Shown: positions 44,767 through 52,783 of the stretch, piece after piece
Position numbering within the stretch: the first letter of the stretch is position 1
Layout of the letters: each line of letters begins with the position of its first letter
NCBI GenBank assembly: GCA_014803985.1
Contig: JAAVAO010000006.1
Coordinates: forward strand, 3,469 to 67,468
DNA length: 64,000 nucleotides
Source of the DNA: Treponema sp.
Lineage (GTDB): Bacteria; Spirochaetota; Spirochaetia; Treponematales; Treponemataceae
Direction of reading: 5' to 3'
Position numbers and translations under genes: made by a program
Notes under the pieces: generated by a model
Databases searched by the model: none
Told to the model about the DNA's origin: nothing
The model's input: the letters and a program-made list of their open reading frames with translations, nothing else

Positions 44767-44792
44767 GCAGCCTTGCCATTTACGGCAAGGCT
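44767..44792 (+). other. Intercistronic hairpin before the frameshifted paralogue
   Basis: CAGCCTTGCC-atttac-GGCAAGGCTG, followed by AAAAATAA and then GGAGG. A differently stemmed but identically arranged hairpin precedes the gene at 46795. Confidence 0.65.
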
Positions 44793-44818
44793 GAAAAATA
44801 ACTTCTGGAGGAAACAAA

Positions 44819-45714
44819 ATGAAAACAAAAATCACCATTCTTTCGCTTACCCTCGCCGCGCTTTTCTGTTCTGTCACAATCGCACAGGAGCAGAAAGTCA
44901 TTGCGGTGGCGACGTTCGACATTACGGGAAACGCCGTGACGCAGGACAAGGCAGATGCAATTACGGAGCTGTTCATTACAGAACTCGTTTCCACAGGGAA
45001 AGTCTCCGTGGTTGACCGTGCGAACTTTGACAAAATCGTCAAGGAGATGAAATTCCAGGCAAGTGACTGGTCGGACAGCGCAAAGACGACCGCGCTCGGC
45101 AATGCGGCAAATGCACAGCTGATTTCCCGTGGGCAGATTATCAAACTTGGAAGCAAGCTATACCTTTCTTCGTCAATCATCGACGTAAAGAACGCGAAGG
45201 TGCTAGCCTCCACGCGCGATCAGTTCAATTCTCTTGACGATGTGTTCGGACTTTTGGGGAATTTCGCAAAGAACACAGTGGCGGGGCTCTCAAGGAATAT
45301 TGTTGACAAGACTTCATTAAAAATTGGCGACATTGGTTCAGGTGGCGGACTTGTATTCTCTATATTGAGGGTGACAAGTTCTATGAGGTGAGCGAAGTGC
45401 TTGGAACAGCATCATGGGATGATGCGATAGAATTATGCAAGGCTTATCGTGGCGGGAGATACGATGACTGGCATTTGCCGACAAAAGACGAGTTGAACTT
45501 AATTTATCAAAACTTGAAAAAAAACGAAAAAATTTCCGGGAATGACTGGCATTGGTCGTCATCGCAGGAAAATAGTGATAGTGCATGGTTTCAAAGGTTC
45601 AGTGACGGTAAACAGGATCACTATCTCTACCGTTATGACTATTTCGGCTTCGAGGAAAAGTCCAGTAAAAATAAACACACTGGTTGTTGTGTTCGGGCGG
45701 TCCGGGCTTTTTAG
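44819..45714 (+). pseudogene. CsgG/LpoB-like protein with Lcl/DUF1566 tail, frameshifted
   Basis: The signal peptide and CsgG/LpoB-like domain read from 44819 in one frame up to GDIGSGGGLVF. The DUF1566 (Lcl C-terminal) domain, YIEGDKFYEVSEVLGTASW to CVRAVRAF, continues in another frame from 45361. Deleting two bases (TC at about 45359-45360 in TTCTCTAT) restores one ~298-codon gene matching its intact neighbour at 45748. So this is a two-base frameshift in a gene of otherwise good quality, either real or a sequencing error. The tail contains 12 consecutive NNY codons in the candidate variable region. Confidence 0.75.
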
Positions 45715-45747
45715 CCGTTTAATAAAGAAATAATTTTGGAGGAAATT

Positions 45748-46719
45748 ATGAAAAAATTTGGAGCAATGGTAATTGCTGTTTTTGTGGTGTCCGCACATCT
45801 GTTTGCAGACACGGTTACAATCGTGCCATTTGCTTATCAGGGAATCTCGCAGGGCGATGCGGAGACATTTACGGAAATGTTCGTCTCCGAGTATGCGAGC
45901 GTAACCCATGATGACGTTGCCGACAGGAGCAATTTTGACGGCATTGCGGAACAGCACAAATTCCAGCTTACAGACTGGTCGAACAACGACAAGATTGCGA
46001 AACTCGGCAAAGCAATGAACGCAGGGAAAATCATCTGCGGTCGCATATCTGTATTCGGCTCCGCCGTGACCTTTACAGGGCGAGTGCTGGACGTAAATTC
46101 GACGAAAGTGCTGAACTCCATAAACTGGAAAGGAAATAGTCTTGAATCATTGCTCTTTGACATTACGAACATCGCAAAGGAACTGGCAGGGGCGTATTAC
46201 ATCGGAGGAAAAGGACCGGGTGGCGGAATCATTTTCTATGAATCGGAAGCAGGTTTTTCCGTGCAGGAAGCAGATGGAACTACGACGACCTGCCATTACC
46301 TTGAAGTGTCCCCGACTGAATTAGGAAGCGTGCCTTGGTGCTGGTGCGGATACTATGGTTATTGTTCTATGCAGACTCTAGAGGGAATTGGAGACGGAAA
46401 ACTAAACAGTCAAAAAATTGTTGATGCGCATAAGGATATAACTGCCCAAAAATGTGCTGCAAAACTTTGTCTGGAGTATTCCACAGGAACGACAAAAGCA
46501 GGCGAATGGTATCTGCCGAGCAAGATAGAACTGAACTTGATATATGAGACCCTGCGAAAAAGCGGAAAGATTGTCAGCGATTCATTGCATTGGTCGTCGT
46601 CGCAGTGCAGTAATGATCATTGTGCGTGGGTACAGAGGTTCAGCGACGGCAATCAGTACGATTACAAATACAACAAGGACTACTACAATGGTTGTGTTCG
46701 GGCAGTCCGGGCTTTCTAG
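45748..46719 (+). CDS. CsgG/LpoB-like protein with Lcl/DUF1566 C-terminal domain
   Basis: Signal peptide (MKKFGAMVIAVFVVSAHLFA), a CsgG/LpoB-like domain (VTIVPFAYQGISQGDAETFTEMFVSEYA ... SNFDGIAEQHKFQLTDWSNND), then a DUF1566/Lcl domain from about 155 (YYIGGKGPGGGIIFYESEAG) to the end (WYLPSKIELNLIYETLRK, HWSSSQ, FSDGNQYDYKYN, CVRAVRAF). The AW-x-x-x-F-S-D-G-N-Q...VRAVR ending closely resembles targets of diversity-generating retroelements. GGAGG precedes the ATG at 45748. 323 residues. Confidence 0.78.
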   Translation: MKKFGAMVIAVFVVSAHLFADTVTIVPFAYQGISQGDAETFTEMFVSEYASVTHDDVADRSNFDGIAEQHKFQLTDWSNNDKIAKLGKAMNAGKIICGRISVFGSAVTFTGRVLDVNSTKVLNSINWKGNSLESLLFDITNIAKELAGAYYIGGKGPGGGIIFYESEAGFSVQEADGTTTTCHYLEVSPTELGSVPWCWCGYYGYCSMQTLEGIGDGKLNSQKIVDAHKDITAQKCAAKLCLEYSTGTTKAGEWYLPSKIELNLIYETLRKSGKIVSDSLHWSSSQCSNDHCAWVQRFSDGNQYDYKYNKDYYNGCVRAVRAF

Positions 46720-46727
46720 TACGCAAG

Positions 46728-46773
46728 TCAATATTTGACTTCAAACAGATTTCCGGTTTTGGCAAATCTGAAA
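46728..46773 (+). other. Intercistronic hairpins before the last island gene
   Basis: AAGTCAA-tat-TTGACTT, then CAGATTT...AAATCTG followed by AAAAAATAA and AGGAGG. The arrangement parallels 44767-44792 although the stem sequence differs. Confidence 0.55.
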
Positions 46774-46794
46774 AAATAATCAGGAGGAATCCAC

Positions 46795-47574
46795 ATGAAA
46801 ACATTTAAAAAAATCTTTGTTGTGGCAGTTCTTGCAGCACTTCTTGCGCCGCTTTGTGCGCAGACGGTGGCAGTGCTCGGCTTTGAGAGCGACGACTTCT
46901 GTCTTGAAGACAATACTGGAGTGATGAGCGACCTGCTCTCCGATGAACTGGTGCGGATTGAGGGAATCACCGTGGTGGAGCGCAAACGGATTGACCGCGT
47001 GATCGAGGAAATGGACTTCCAAATGTCTGGATGGACGGACGCAAAGACCGTAAAGGCGGCAGGAAAAATGGTGAACGCGGACTGCGTAATCACAGGCTCG
47101 GTTGATACTCTTGGCGCAACGCTGTACGTGACGGCGCGGATGATAGAGGTGGAGAGCGCGAAAGTTCTACACTCGGCAAAGATGACATGCGTTACATGGG
47201 ATGAGTTTTCACGAAAGCTCCCACAGTTTGCGCGCGAGTGCGTCAAGAAAATGCCGTCACCAAACCACTTTCTCGGCACATGGGAGGGCGAAGTGCCTGG
47301 CGGCAGCGTATACGAAATCACATTCGCAGAAAAAGGCGTATGTACGGTAAAGGCTTCCGCAGACGGCGACTTTAGCACAGAGGCAGGCGGAAAGGGTACA
47401 TACTCTTACGACAAGAATTTCCTACGGATAAATGCACGACTTTCATCGTCACGAATAAACTGGCGTAGCGTCTACAAGTTCAACAGCGAGTTCACCTCGT
47501 TCAATATCCTTGTGCCAAAGTCGGACGGCGATGATGAGACTGTACGCATCTCGTTCGTCAAGACTACAGAGTAA
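46795..47574 (+). CDS. CsgG/LpoB-like protein with short lipocalin-like tail
   Basis: Signal peptide (IFVVAVLAALLAPLCA), CsgG/LpoB-like domain (VAVLGFESDDFCLEDNTGVMSDLLSDEL ... RIDRVIEEMDFQMSGWTDAK, DCVITGSVDTLGATLYVTARMI), then a ~100-residue beta-rich tail beginning FLGTWEGEVPGG. 259 residues. AGGAGG precedes ATG. It is the last gene in the island, ~120 bp before the right repeat arm. Confidence 0.75.
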   Translation: MKTFKKIFVVAVLAALLAPLCAQTVAVLGFESDDFCLEDNTGVMSDLLSDELVRIEGITVVERKRIDRVIEEMDFQMSGWTDAKTVKAAGKMVNADCVITGSVDTLGATLYVTARMIEVESAKVLHSAKMTCVTWDEFSRKLPQFARECVKKMPSPNHFLGTWEGEVPGGSVYEITFAEKGVCTVKASADGDFSTEAGGKGTYSYDKNFLRINARLSSSRINWRSVYKFNSEFTSFNILVPKSDGDDETVRISFVKTTE

Positions 47575-47694
47575 CGCAATCCCAAAAACAAACCGATCGC
47601 ACGAACACACGGACTTTTTAAGTTTGATTGGAAACTTTAATTTCAAATTATACCCTCCCCGCCCTGCGACACACGCAAATATTTTATTCGGCAT

Positions 47695-47894
47695 GAAAAT
47701 TTACATCGAGTTTTTACGGTTTTTGCTCGGAGAGCAAAAATGCGAGCAGGGTGAGCAAGTAGAAACTCGGTAAGCAGGGCAACGCCCTGCGACACGCTAG
47801 GGATACGGAAGGCGGCGGAGCCGTTGCGAAGCAATGGAGCGAATGCGGAACCTGGAGTAGCCCGACCGGCGAAGTTTTCGCCGGGAGCGCCCTG
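47695..47894. repeat. Right inverted-repeat arm flanking the CsgG-like island
   Basis: This is the reverse complement of 40333-40510 plus the outer 17 bp of 40066-40082, here uninterrupted. It contains ACACGCTAGGGATACGG and GGAGTAGCCCGACCGGCGA. A more diverged relative in the same orientation lies at 55374-55500. Confidence 0.85.
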
Positions 47895-47948
47895 ATATTG
47901 ACACGTTTAAAAACAAATAGAACAACGATGAACAAAACGCAACACCTA

Positions 47949-47957
47949 CCCCCCCCC
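47949..47957 (+). repeat. Poly-C tract (C9) upstream of the DJ-1-like gene
   Basis: Nine C, 55 bp outside the right repeat arm and about 130 bp before the DJ-1-like gene. Confidence 0.7.
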
Positions 47958-48088
47958 TCCTCTTCACTAAAAATCATCTCTCCATTTCTACCTGACTGTC
48001 CTAAACATATTTTGAAGATAAAATTCTATGGCAAAGATTCTAAATGCGTGGTATGATAGGGTATCTTGACGTTTTATGGGAGGCAATT

Positions 48089-48694
48089 ATGGCTACGGCT
48101 GTTGTTTTTTTGGCTGATGGATTTGAGGAAGTGGAGGCGTTGACCCCAGTTGACTATTTGCGACGAGCAAAAGTGTGCGTTAAAACGGTTGCAGTTCCCA
48201 CTGCGGCGATGAAACAGGAAAATCTTGTAGTTTCAAGTCATCTTGTTCCTGTTGTTGCGGATTTGACGTTTGCTGAATTTGAAAAGGAATTTTCCGTTTC
48301 GGACGAATCGTCTCTTCCCGACTTGGTTTTTCTTCCTGGCGGAATGCCCGGTTCAAAAAATCTTGGGGACAATGAAAAAGTGATTGCGTTTGTGAAAAAG
48401 TGTTTTGAAAGTGGAAAATATGTTTCGGCAATTTGTGCAGCCCCTGCCGTTGCTCTTTCAAAAACGGGTGCGCTAAAAGGTAGAAAGTGGACGTGCTTTC
48501 CTGAAATGAACAAGGACGTTTCCGCTGATTTAGTGAAAGACAGCACGTTTGTTGAAAGTCCATTTGTGACTGATGGAAATGTTATCACGGGGCGTGGTGC
48601 TGGCGCTGCGGAACAGTTTGCTATGGAATTGGTGCGCCTTTTGTGCGGAAAGGAAACGGCGGATTTTCTAAAGGAAAAAACGGTTCAAAGGTAG
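48089..48694 (+). CDS. DJ-1/PfpI (YajL/ThiJ) family protein
   Basis: The start at 48089 (MATAVVFLADGF) follows GGGAGG; the ORF-track start adds unrelated residues. The conserved Glu (GFEEVEA) and nucleophile Cys (SAICAAPAVAL, about 116) are present, as in the YajL/DJ-1 subgroup linked to protein or glyoxal damage repair and redox chaperone function. 201 residues. It is a single gene between the island and groEL. Confidence 0.88.
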   Translation: MATAVVFLADGFEEVEALTPVDYLRRAKVCVKTVAVPTAAMKQENLVVSSHLVPVVADLTFAEFEKEFSVSDESSLPDLVFLPGGMPGSKNLGDNEKVIAFVKKCFESGKYVSAICAAPAVALSKTGALKGRKWTCFPEMNKDVSADLVKDSTFVESPFVTDGNVITGRGAGAAEQFAMELVRLLCGKETADFLKEKTVQR

Positions 48695-48892
48695 CCGCTG
48701 AAAAGGCATTTCATTGGGCAAGAGATATGAGGGGCAGGGAGGAGCATTAGGGCAAAATTCGAGTTTTGCACTGCCCTTATTTGGGCGATTTGCGAACAAG
48801 TAAAAACTTGTGAAACCAATCCACTGGCGAGTTTTGCGTTGCAAAACTCGGTAAGCACGGTTTTCCGCGCGACCTTTTCGGGGTTGCGCTAT

Positions 48893-48941
48893 CGTACGCA
48901 ATTCCTGCGGAATTGCTACCGAGTTTGCGATGCAAACTCGC
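48893..48941. repeat. Dispersed palindromic repeat, copy A
   Basis: GTACGCAATTCCTGCGGAAT...GAGTTTGCGATGCAAACTCGCG; two palindromes back to back. The same 49 bp recur at 51013-51061. The gap 48695-49148 also holds CGAGTTTTGC-type hairpins; no gene is supported in it. Confidence 0.8.
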
Positions 48942-49148
48942 GTGCAAAACCAATAGTGGAAGAACAATGAATCTTCCGCCACGCTACTTCCCTACAATCC
49001 TTGCCACATTAAAACTCAAAATTCGACCTATTATTTTTGCGAATTCTCTTGCCAAACATCTCTTTTTTTCTTATTTTAAAATATGTACGATGTCGCTGAT
49101 GTTGCAGCGATTTCAATAAAACTCTTTTATTTTTTTGAGGTATATAAA

Positions 49149-50777
49149 ATGGCTAGACAGTTGTTGTTTAACGAAGAGGCGCGAAAAAAGCTTCTTTCTG
49201 GAGTTGAGCAGATTTCAAAAGCGGTAAAAATCACTCTTGGACCATGTGGAAGAATGGTAATGCTTGACAAAAAGTATGGTGCGCCTACGATTACAAAAGA
49301 CGGAGTTTCCGTTGCAAAGGACATTGAACTTGAAGATCCTTATGAAAATATGGGCGCGCAGTTTGTTCGCGAAGTTGCATCAAAGACAAATGACGATGCA
49401 GGAGACGGAACAACAACATCAACAGTTCTTGCCTATGCACTTGTTAGAGAAGGGTTCAAGGCTGTTGCCGCTGGCATGACTCCTATAGACATTAAGCGTG
49501 GAATTGACAAGGCAGTTGCGACTGCGGTTTCTGAAATCACAAAGAATGCAAAGCCGGTTAAGGATGCCGCTGACATCACAAACATTGCCACAATTTCCGC
49601 TAATAATGATAAGGAAATCGGTTCTTTAATTGCAGATGCAATTGAAAAGGTTGGTAAAGATGGCGTAATCACCGTTGAAGAATCTAAAAATATGGATACA
49701 ACTGTTGATACGGTTGAAGGAATGCAGTTTGACAGAGGGTATATCTCTTCTTACTTTGTAACAGACAGAGAAAGAATGGAGGCTGCATATTCTGATGCTT
49801 ATGTTTTGATTTACGACAAGAAGATTTCTTCAATGAAAGATTTGCTTCCAATTCTTGAGAAGGTTGCAAACGAGGGACGCTCTTTGGTTATCATCGCAGA
49901 AGATGTTGACGGAGAGGCTCTTACAACGTTGGTTTTGAATACGATTCGCGGTACAATCCATGTTTGCGCTGTAAAGGCTCCTGGATTTGGCGATCGCCGC
50001 AAGGATATGCTTCAAGATATAGCGATTTTGACAGGCGGTACTCTTGTAAGCGATGAAGTTGGTCTGAAACTTGAGACATGCGATCTTGACGTTCTCGGTC
50101 AAGCAAAGTCTGTAAAGATTGACAAGGACAACACTACTATCGTTGGCGGCGCTGGTGAAAAGAAAACTATTTCTGATCGTATTGACGAAATCAAAAAGCA
50201 AATTGAAAAAGCAACTTCTTCTTACGACAAAGAGCAGTTACAGAAACGACTTGCAAAACTTGCAGGTGGCGTTGCTGTAATTAATGTTGGTGCAACGACT
50301 GAAACTGAAATGAAGGAAAAGAAATTCCGTGTTGAAGATACAATCGCAGCCACTCGCGCAGCCCTTGAAGAGGGAATTGTGAGCGGAGGCGGAGTTGCCC
50401 TTCTTGATGCTTCAAAGGCTTTGGAAACTGTTCCAGAGAATTTGTCTGAAGACGAAAAGGTTGGCTATAAGATTGTGCGACGCGCACTTGAAGAGCCAAT
50501 CCGCCAAATTGCAGACAATTCTGGTGTTGACGGGGCTGTTGTTGCTGACCGCGCAAGGAATGAAAAGAAAGGCGTTGGCTACAATGCATACACTGGCGAG
50601 TGGGTGAATATGATCGACGCAGGAATTATCGACCCAGCAAAGGTTGCAACATCTGCTCTTAAGAATGCGGCGAGCATTGCAGGAACTCTTTTGACAACAG
50701 AATGCGCTGTAACAGACATTCCAGAGCCAAAAGCACCTGCCGCTCCAGCAAGTCCTGATATGGGCGGTATGTACTAG
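49149..50777 (+). CDS. groL: Chaperonin GroEL
   Basis: 60-kDa chaperonin. The ATP-site block [29 protein letters not shown] and [17 protein letters not shown] are present. The ATG at 49149 ([15 protein letters not shown]) follows TGAGG and matches normal GroEL starts; the ORF track adds 22 residues. 542 residues; the C-terminus is a short MGGMY rather than a long GGM tail. groES is not adjacent, and no CIRCE element is seen upstream. Confidence 0.97.
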   Translation: MARQLLFNEEARKKLLSGVEQISKAVKITLGPCGRMVMLDKKYGAPTITKDGVSVAKDIELEDPYENMGAQFVREVASKTNDDAGDGTTTSTVLAYALVREGFKAVAAGMTPIDIKRGIDKAVATAVSEITKNAKPVKDAADITNIATISANNDKEIGSLIADAIEKVGKDGVITVEESKNMDTTVDTVEGMQFDRGYISSYFVTDRERMEAAYSDAYVLIYDKKISSMKDLLPILEKVANEGRSLVIIAEDVDGEALTTLVLNTIRGTIHVCAVKAPGFGDRRKDMLQDIAILTGGTLVSDEVGLKLETCDLDVLGQAKSVKIDKDNTTIVGGAGEKKTISDRIDEIKKQIEKATSSYDKEQLQKRLAKLAGGVAVINVGATTETEMKEKKFRVEDTIAATRAALEEGIVSGGGVALLDASKALETVPENLSEDEKVGYKIVRRALEEPIRQIADNSGVDGAVVADRARNEKKGVGYNAYTGEWVNMIDAGIIDPAKVATSALKNAASIAGTLLTTECAVTDIPEPKAPAAPASPDMGGMY

Positions 50778-50826
50778 GGCTGACCACTAGTTGATATACC
50801 AAGTTTTATTGGTCGTAGGTCAGCTC

Positions 50827-50852
50827 GCACTTTTTTCTTGCGAAAAAAGTGC
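50827..50852. terminator. Hairpin downstream of groEL
   Basis: GCACTTTTTT-cttgcg-AAAAAAGTGC, a 10-bp stem. An outer pair GTAGG/CCTAC encloses it. T-rich stem rather than T-tail, so terminator function is probable but not certain. Confidence 0.55.
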
Positions 50853-51012
50853 ACATTGGTCCTACACTTTTTGATACGTTTGGTTTGTTTTTCTAACAAA
50901 TCAAACAGGGGGCGTATAAAATCCGCACAACATTTTGCGCGAATTTTAACGCCCCTTATTTTTTTTCGTCAAGAAACGTATCTCCACAACCTCCTATTCA
51001 GTTTTGCGCAAA

Positions 51013-51061
51013 GTACGCAATTCCTGCGGAATTGCTACCGAGTTTGCGTTGCAAACTCGCG
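51013..51061. repeat. Dispersed palindromic repeat, copy B
   Basis: Same 49-bp unit as 48893-48941 with one visible change (GCGATGC to GCGTTGC). It lies in the groEL-hisA gap. Confidence 0.8.
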
Positions 51062-51165
51062 AACAAAACTGGCGGCGGAAGTCAAGGAATTATACTCTAA
51101 GAACCAATGTATCTTCCGCCCCGCCACTTCCCCCATTCCCCAAAATCTGCTACAATCTTCTTATT

Positions 51166-52530
51166 ATGGTGATTTCTTCTATTGATTTAAAGGACGGACA
51201 CGTCGTTCAACTTAAAAATGGCAAAGAACTTGTGTTGCAGCGTGATGATGCGGATGCCTTGATTGACGAATTTAATAGATATGGCGAAGTTGCGCTTATA
51301 GACCTTGATGCAGCACTCGGAAATGTAAATCCAAAGGGAGATACCGTGAACACAGGGCTTTTAAAAAGTCTTTTGCGCAAAGGGAATGTGCGAACGGGTG
51401 GCGGAATTCACACAATAAAGCGAGCGAAAGAACTCATTAGTTTGGGAGCAGAAAAAGTTATCATTGGTTCTGCTACATGGAAAAAAAATGTTGCAAGCGG
51501 AGAAAGCCCTTTAAATACAGAATTTTTAGAAGAGTTGATTTCAGCTATTGGAAAACAACGCATTATAATAAGTGTAGATGCAATAAACGGAAAAATTGCA
51601 GTCAAGGGCTGGACTGAAACTGTTGACATATCATTGATAGAAGGTGCGCGCGAAGCCGAAAAATACTGCTCTGAACTTCTTTTTACCTGCGTTGAAAAAG
51701 AAGGGTGCATGCAAGGAACAAATATGGAAATGGCACAATCCTTGCGAGAAGCAGTAAGCTGCCGAGTTGTAGTTGCAGGAGGCGTTTCAAGCGAAGACGA
51801 AATCGCCGCACTTGAAAAAATCGGATGCGACGTGCAGCTTGGAATGGCTCTTTACACGGGCAAAGTAAGCCTAAAAAATGCGTTTATCCGTTGCTTGAAT
51901 TGGGAAAAAGGGATGTTTCTATCAAATTCTGAAAATTCAAGCGATTTGTCATTTCAAGACAAACTCCACGATGACAGACACAATTCACTTCTTCCCGTGA
52001 TAGCGCAAAGCGTTAATGGAGAAGTTATGATGATGGGATATGCAAACCAAGAAGCCCTTGCAAAAACATTTGACACAGGAAAGCTTACATTTTTTAGCAG
52101 AACTCGTCACACACTGTGGACAAAAGGCGAAACAAGCGGACATTTTCTTGAGGTTGTTAAACTGCGAGCCGATTGCGATCGCGACACAATTTTGGCAACG
52201 GTAAAACCACATGGTGGGGCGTGCCATACAGGTAGTTGGACTTGTTTTTCAAGCAGAGCAGATGAAAAAAGTTCTATGGAACGCCTGTACGCAACAATTT
52301 CAGAGCGATTTGCCAATCCAAAGTCGGGAAGTTACACGGCAACCCTTGATGACAAGCGCGTTCGTGAAAAAATTGAAGAAGAGGCGGAGGAATTGTGCGA
52401 AGCAGAAGGCAGGGACGAAGTGATATGGGAAGCGGCAGACCTGTTGTACTTTGCAAGCGTTTTGATGTACCGAGAAAATGTTTCTTGGCAAGATGTGTAT
52501 GATGAACTTGATAGGCGGCACAAAAAATAG
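51166..52530 (+). CDS. HisA-HisI-HisE fusion (histidine biosynthesis)
   Basis: Three enzymes in one 454-residue chain. Residues 1-~240 are a HisA-type ProFAR isomerase barrel (SSIDLKDGHVVQLKNG, IDLDAALGN, GGGIHTIKRA, SVDAINGKIAVKGW, VVAGGVSSEDE). Next is HisI, phosphoribosyl-AMP cyclohydrolase (MMMGYANQEAL, LRADCDRDTILATVKPHGGACHTGSWTCF). Last is HisE, phosphoribosyl-ATP pyrophosphohydrolase (REKIEEEAEELCEAEGRDEVIWEAADLLYF). HisE and HisI act before HisA, so the chain covers steps 2-4. The ATG at 51166 lies 9 nt after a TACAAT -10 with no Shine-Dalgarno. hisD follows. Confidence 0.92.
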   Translation: MVISSIDLKDGHVVQLKNGKELVLQRDDADALIDEFNRYGEVALIDLDAALGNVNPKGDTVNTGLLKSLLRKGNVRTGGGIHTIKRAKELISLGAEKVIIGSATWKKNVASGESPLNTEFLEELISAIGKQRIIISVDAINGKIAVKGWTETVDISLIEGAREAEKYCSELLFTCVEKEGCMQGTNMEMAQSLREAVSCRVVVAGGVSSEDEIAALEKIGCDVQLGMALYTGKVSLKNAFIRCLNWEKGMFLSNSENSSDLSFQDKLHDDRHNSLLPVIAQSVNGEVMMMGYANQEALAKTFDTGKLTFFSRTRHTLWTKGETSGHFLEVVKLRADCDRDTILATVKPHGGACHTGSWTCFSSRADEKSSMERLYATISERFANPKSGSYTATLDDKRVREKIEEEAEELCEAEGRDEVIWEAADLLYFASVLMYRENVSWQDVYDELDRRHKK

Positions 52531-52618
52531 AAAGATGAAATGATGAAGGGGAAAATATTCCTTAAAGCCTCTGTTTTCACCATAAAAAATTATCTTGTGT
52601 GGCGTGGCAATTTGAAGA

Positions 52619-52775
52619 AAGTGGAGTTATGATAAAAGCCCGCATAAATGGCGCGGACTTTTATCATGTCAAGTTTCCGTATGGAAACTTGCATATTTAA
52701 TGTACATTCTCACTGCGTTGCGAATGTGCGTAAAAAGTCAATCGAAAGTTGAAACTTTCTTCTTGACTTTTTATG
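52619..52775 (+). repeat. Hairpin-chain leader upstream of hisD
   Basis: GGAGTTATGATAAAAGC...CTTTTATCAT, CAAGTTTCC-gtat-GGAAACTTG, an ATGTACATTC/GAATGTGCGT stem with a CTCACTGCGTTGC loop, and AAAAAGTCAA enclosing GAAAGTT/AACTTTC and closing with TTGACTTTTT. The first 80 bp match 11863-11942. It ends just before the hisD ribosome-binding site. Confidence 0.75.
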
Positions 52776-52783
52776 GGAGAAAT

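Noticed and set aside
41029-47574. Curli secretion operon
   Set aside because: Only the CsgG-like fold is shared; no CsgA/B/E/F-like protein or amyloid repeat is present, and the CsgG-like proteins lack lipoboxes.
40192-47977. Transposon with the inverted repeats as ends
   Set aside because: No transposase, integrase or target-site duplication is visible, so the island is called repeat-flanked, not a transposon.
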